Origin: CAXGUU01 sp964012875
GTDB lineage: Bacteria > Pseudomonadota > Gammaproteobacteria > Ga0077536
DNA length: 8,691 bases
Reading direction: 5' to 3'
NCBI GenBank assembly: GCA_964012875.1
Contig: CAXGUU010000133.1
Coordinates: 1-8,691, forward strand
Made by a program: the position numbers and the translations under genes. The notes under the pieces are model-generated. The model had not been told where the DNA came from, made no database searches, and worked only from the letters and a program-made list of their open reading frames with translations. Positions within the stretch are counted from its first letter, which is position 1; every line of letters starts with the position of its first letter. This document shows, piece after piece, positions 6,856 to 8,691 of this stretch.

Positions 6856-7605
6856 TCAAATCACCTTTGCTTCGTTACGGAGTTTTCCAACCAACTCAGC
6901 GACGTCCTCTACTTTGACGCCACCGGCGCGGGCCGGCGGCTCTGCCACCTTGACAATTGACAACCTCGGCGCCACGTCTATCCCCAACTCATCAGGCGTG
7001 AGCACATCCATGGGTTTCTTCTTGGCCTTCATGATATTCGGCAGCTTGACGTAGCGCGGCTCGTTCAGACGCAGGTCAGAAGTCACCACTGCCGGCATTT
7101 TGAGTCGGATCGTTTGTATGCCACCATCGATTTCGCGCCGCACGGTAAGCGCATCGTCCCCAAGCTCGACACCGCAGGCAAACGTACCCTGCGACCATCC
7201 CAGCAGGGCGGCAAGCATCTGTCCGCTCTGATTTGAATCGTCGTCGATGGCCTGCTTGCCGAGCATCACCAGATCCGGCTGCTCTTTCTCGACGATGGCC
7301 TTGAGCACCTTGGCAACAGCCAACGGCTGAACTTCCTCATCAGTTTCAACCAGAATGCCGCGATCGATTCCCATCGCCATCGCTGTGCGCAACGTTTCCT
7401 GGCACTGCTTGGGACCGATAGAGACGGCAATCGTCTCTTCGGCGTTACCGGCTTCTTGAATCCTGATAGCCTCCTCGACGGCAATTTCGTCAAAAGGATT
7501 CATCGACATTTTGACGTTCGCCAGGTCAACACCGGAACCGTCAGATTTCGGCCGCGCTTTGACGTTGTAATCGATGGCTCGTTTAACAGCCACAAGGATT
7601 TTCAT
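6856..7605 (-). CDS. etfB: Electron transfer flavoprotein beta subunit
   Basis: A 249-residue EtfB of normal length; it carries AMP and the docking loop for dehydrogenases. It begins MKILVAVKRAIDYN, as in many proteobacterial EtfBs. GKQAIDDDSNQSGQMLAALL (116-135) is the AMP-binding segment. The EtfB signature is VTSDLRLNEPRYVKLP followed by NIMKAKKKP (174-198), which includes the recognition loop that inserts into partner dehydrogenases. The start has a clean GGAGG five bases upstream (around 7611-7615). It is the first gene of the minus-strand operon and diverges from gcdH. Its leader carries the inverted repeats described for 7606-7966. Confidence 0.96.
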   Translation of the reverse strand: MKILVAVKRAIDYNVKARPKSDGSGVDLANVKMSMNPFDEIAVEEAIRIQEAGNAEETIAVSIGPKQCQETLRTAMAMGIDRGILVETDEEVQPLAVAKVLKAIVEKEQPDLVMLGKQAIDDDSNQSGQMLAALLGWSQGTFACGVELGDDALTVRREIDGGIQTIRLKMPAVVTSDLRLNEPRYVKLPNIMKAKKKPMDVLTPDELGIDVAPRLSIVKVAEPPARAGGVKVEDVAELVGKLRNEAKVI

Positions 7606-7610
7606 GTTTG

Positions 7611-7615
7611 CCTCC
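7611..7615 (-). promoter_or_regulatory. Ribosome binding site of etfB
   Basis: Minus-strand GGAGG followed by CAAAC and the ATG at 7605. The five-base spacing supports this start codon. Confidence 0.65.
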
Positions 7616-7618
7616 GCT

Positions 7619-7690
7619 TAGGCTTTGCAGCCTGCCAAACGCTCCCGGCAGTCCGACCGCAAGGACGAGTCCACCTGCCAGGCAGGTGCC
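7619..7690. repeat. Candidate repeated intergenic element upstream of etfB
   Basis: The block contains consecutive small inverted repeats (GGCT-TTGC-AGCC, GTCC...GGAC, CACCTGCC-A-GGCAGGTG) packed into about 70 bp. Read on the minus strand it gives ...DSSLRSDCRERLAGCKA then a stop, a kind of string I loosely remember as a recurrent tail of spurious ORFs in proteobacterial genomes. That memory is weak, and only one copy is present here. Confidence 0.25.
7672..7688. promoter_or_regulatory. Perfect inverted repeat in the etf leader (possible operator)
   Basis: CACCTGCC-A-GGCAGGTG: two 8-bp arms around a single base, beginning 67 bp upstream of the etfB start. The one-base centre is too tight for an RNA hairpin loop unless the inner pairs open, so a DNA-binding dimer site fits better than a terminator. 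No regulator gene is in the window, so which protein binds is unknown. It could also be part of a repeated intergenic element. Confidence 0.4.
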
Positions 7691-7811
7691 ACTTGCACAA
7701 CGCGAGATAACGACTGACGGCGACAGACCGACCGGGGGTTCGCCGGTTGAATACTACTGAATGCTCGGAGTTCGCGGACCAGCCTTCTGGATCAACGACT
7801 TCCGTGGCGGA

Positions 7812-7835
7812 TGATATCAATAATCGAGTTCTCGA
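7812..7835. promoter_or_regulatory. Pair of adjacent palindromes, possible operator
   Basis: TGATATCA (7812-7819) and TCGAG-TT-CTCGA (7824-7835) lie four bases apart, about 130 bp upstream of gcdH, in an AT-richer patch. The position between divergent genes suits a regulator site, but short palindromes also occur by chance. Confidence 0.25.
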
Positions 7836-7899
7836 AAAAGCCAGAATCAGGGCAGTCGGGGACGCGCTAGCCATGGTTTTTGGTCGCGGAATTCACACC

Positions 7900-7905
7900 T
7901 ATACT
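7900..7905 (+). promoter_or_regulatory. Possible -10 element (TATACT) for gcdH
   Basis: TATACT lies 61 bp upstream of the gcdH ATG in a locally AT-rich stretch and is close to the sigma-70 -10 consensus. No convincing -35 hexamer sits at 16-18 bp; the T-run at 7877-7881 is the nearest candidate. Weak call. Confidence 0.3.
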
Positions 7906-7966
7906 AGACCCGACATGTGATAGTTTTGCGCCCCTTCCGCAGACCGCGACGCCCAGGATAGAGTTG

Positions 7967-8691
7967 ATGTCAGAAGCAGCCACCGAAACTCAGGACAGCC
8001 CATCTCCCACCGCCGAAGGTCGGTTTAACTGGAGCGACCCGTTACGCCTCGATGACCAACTGACCGAGGATGAACGGCTGTTGAGCAAGGCTGCGAACCA
8101 GTTCTGCCAGGAACGACTGATGCCGCGCGTGTTGGAGGCCCACCGCCACGAACATTTCGACAGGGCCATCATGAATGAATTCGGCGAACTTGGATTTCTG
8201 GGAGCGACCATACCACAGCGCTACGGCGGCGGTGGTCTCAGCTACACCTGCTACGGCCTCATTGCCCGCGAAGTTGAGCGCGTCGATTCCGGCTATCGCT
8301 CAGCGATGAGCGTTCAATCCAGTCTTGTCATGCACCCGATTTATGCATACGGCGATGAGGCGCAACGCGAGAAATACCTGCCAAAGCTCGCGAGCGGGGA
8401 ATGGGTCGGATGCTTCGGGTTAACCGAACCCGACCACGGCTCTGACCCCGGCGGTATGAAGACGCGAGCGAGGACCGTCGATGGTGGCTATCGCCTGAGC
8501 GGCAGCAAGATGTGGATCTCGAACTCTCCGATTGCTGACGTATTCGTGGTGTGGGCCAAGACCGAAGACGACATAATTCGAGGATTCGTACTTGAAAGTG
8601 GTATGAATGGACTGTCCGCGCCAAAAATCGAAGGCAAATTCTCTCTTCGAGCCTCGATCACCGGCGAGATCGTAATGGACGATGTTTTCGT
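7967..8691 (+). CDS. gcdH: Glutaryl-CoA dehydrogenase, N-terminal 241 residues (3' end outside window)
   Basis: Oxidatively decarboxylates glutaryl-CoA to crotonyl-CoA in lysine, tryptophan and related aromatic catabolism, passing electrons to ETF. The frame is open from the ATG at 7967 to the window end. The N-terminal acyl-CoA dehydrogenase domain starts at FNWSDPLRLDDQLTEDE (20-36). Then come IPQRYGGGGLSYTCYGLIA (82-100), REVERVDSGYRSAMSVQSSL (101-120), HPIYAYG (123-129), the FAD/substrate segment CFGLTEPDHGSDPGGM (149-164), MWISNSPIADVFVVWAK (182-198) and GKFSLRASITGEIVMDDVF (223-241). Several of these closely resemble human GCDH as I remember it. The catalytic glutamate, near residue 370 in the family, lies beyond the window. 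It diverges from etfB, whose product with EtfA is its electron acceptor. A weak AGGA/GAG precedes the ATG. Confidence 0.94.
   Translation, partial: MSEAATETQDSPSPTAEGRFNWSDPLRLDDQLTEDERLLSKAANQFCQERLMPRVLEAHRHEHFDRAIMNEFGELGFLGATIPQRYGGGGLSYTCYGLIAREVERVDSGYRSAMSVQSSLVMHPIYAYGDEAQREKYLPKLASGEWVGCFGLTEPDHGSDPGGMKTRARTVDGGYRLSGSKMWISNSPIADVFVVWAKTEDDIIRGFVLESGMNGLSAPKIEGKFSLRASITGEIVMDDVF

Larger units (their letters stand above)
7606..7966. other. Divergent intergenic region between etfB and gcdH
   Basis: About 360 bp without a credible gene. It must hold the promoters of both the etf operon (leftward) and gcdH (rightward). I see a perfect 8+1+8 dyad (7672-7688), a GTCC/GGAC stem (7651-7666), an ACCGG/CCGGT hairpin (7731-7747), the palindrome TGATATCA (7812-7819) and TCGAG-TT-CTCGA (7824-7835). 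A 90-codon minus-strand ORF here has no protein-like character. Confidence 0.6.

Noticed and set aside
7731..7747. ACCGG-7-CCGGT hairpin as a terminator
   Set aside because: The stem is only 5 bp, no T-run follows on either strand, and it lies at the divergent 5' ends where a terminator is not expected.
7602..7874. 90-codon minus-strand ORF in the etfB-gcdH intergenic region
   Set aside because: It overlaps the etfB start and its ribosome binding site, runs through stacked inverted repeats, and is rich in Arg/Trp/Ser with no protein-like pattern.

Overview
The window comes from a fairly GC-rich bacterium, most likely a proteobacterium and perhaps a gammaproteobacterium. This assignment is inferred from the etfB-etfA plus ETF-QO arrangement, the very conserved glutaryl-CoA dehydrogenase and the putidaredoxin-like ferredoxins. 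No rRNA or other decisive marker is present.

Right part (about 2297-8691): an electron-transfer locus. On the minus strand, closely spaced and probably co-transcribed, are etfB, etfA (1 bp apart), ETF:ubiquinone oxidoreductase, a [2Fe-2S] ferredoxin, an NADH-type FAD ferredoxin reductase and a second, paralogous [2Fe-2S] ferredoxin. Diverging from etfB on the plus strand is the first two thirds or so of glutaryl-CoA dehydrogenase (gcdH), cut by the window end. The acyl-CoA dehydrogenase would pass electrons to EtfAB, and ETF-QO would pass them to the quinone pool. The ferredoxin/reductase trio is a second, NAD(P)H-driven electron supply normally serving a P450 or Rieske oxygenase; no such oxygenase is visible here. 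The 360-bp divergent intergenic region holds several inverted repeats, including a perfect 8+1+8 dyad in the etf leader.

Left part (1 to about 2300): gene wreckage, also on the minus strand. Directly after the second ferredoxin come a 28-codon ORF that overlaps the ferredoxin stop and a maleylacetoacetate-isomerase-like (GST family) remnant, in which an N-terminal motif is joined out of frame to the C-terminal part with the middle missing. Next is a 624-codon frame, open to the window edge. Its first ~135 codons match the N-terminus of M29/NicX-type proteins (2,5-dihydroxypyridine 5,6-dioxygenase-like), and the remainder is the C-terminal half of a large superfamily 2 helicase. The helicase half has motif VI but no Walker A or DEAD-type motif anywhere in the frame.

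The strongest oddities are this in-frame NicX-helicase chimera and the adjacent internally deleted isomerase. Together they mark a recombination or deletion zone, or an assembly artefact, at the end of an otherwise intact operon. I found no tRNA, rRNA, CRISPR array, transposase or convincing terminator.
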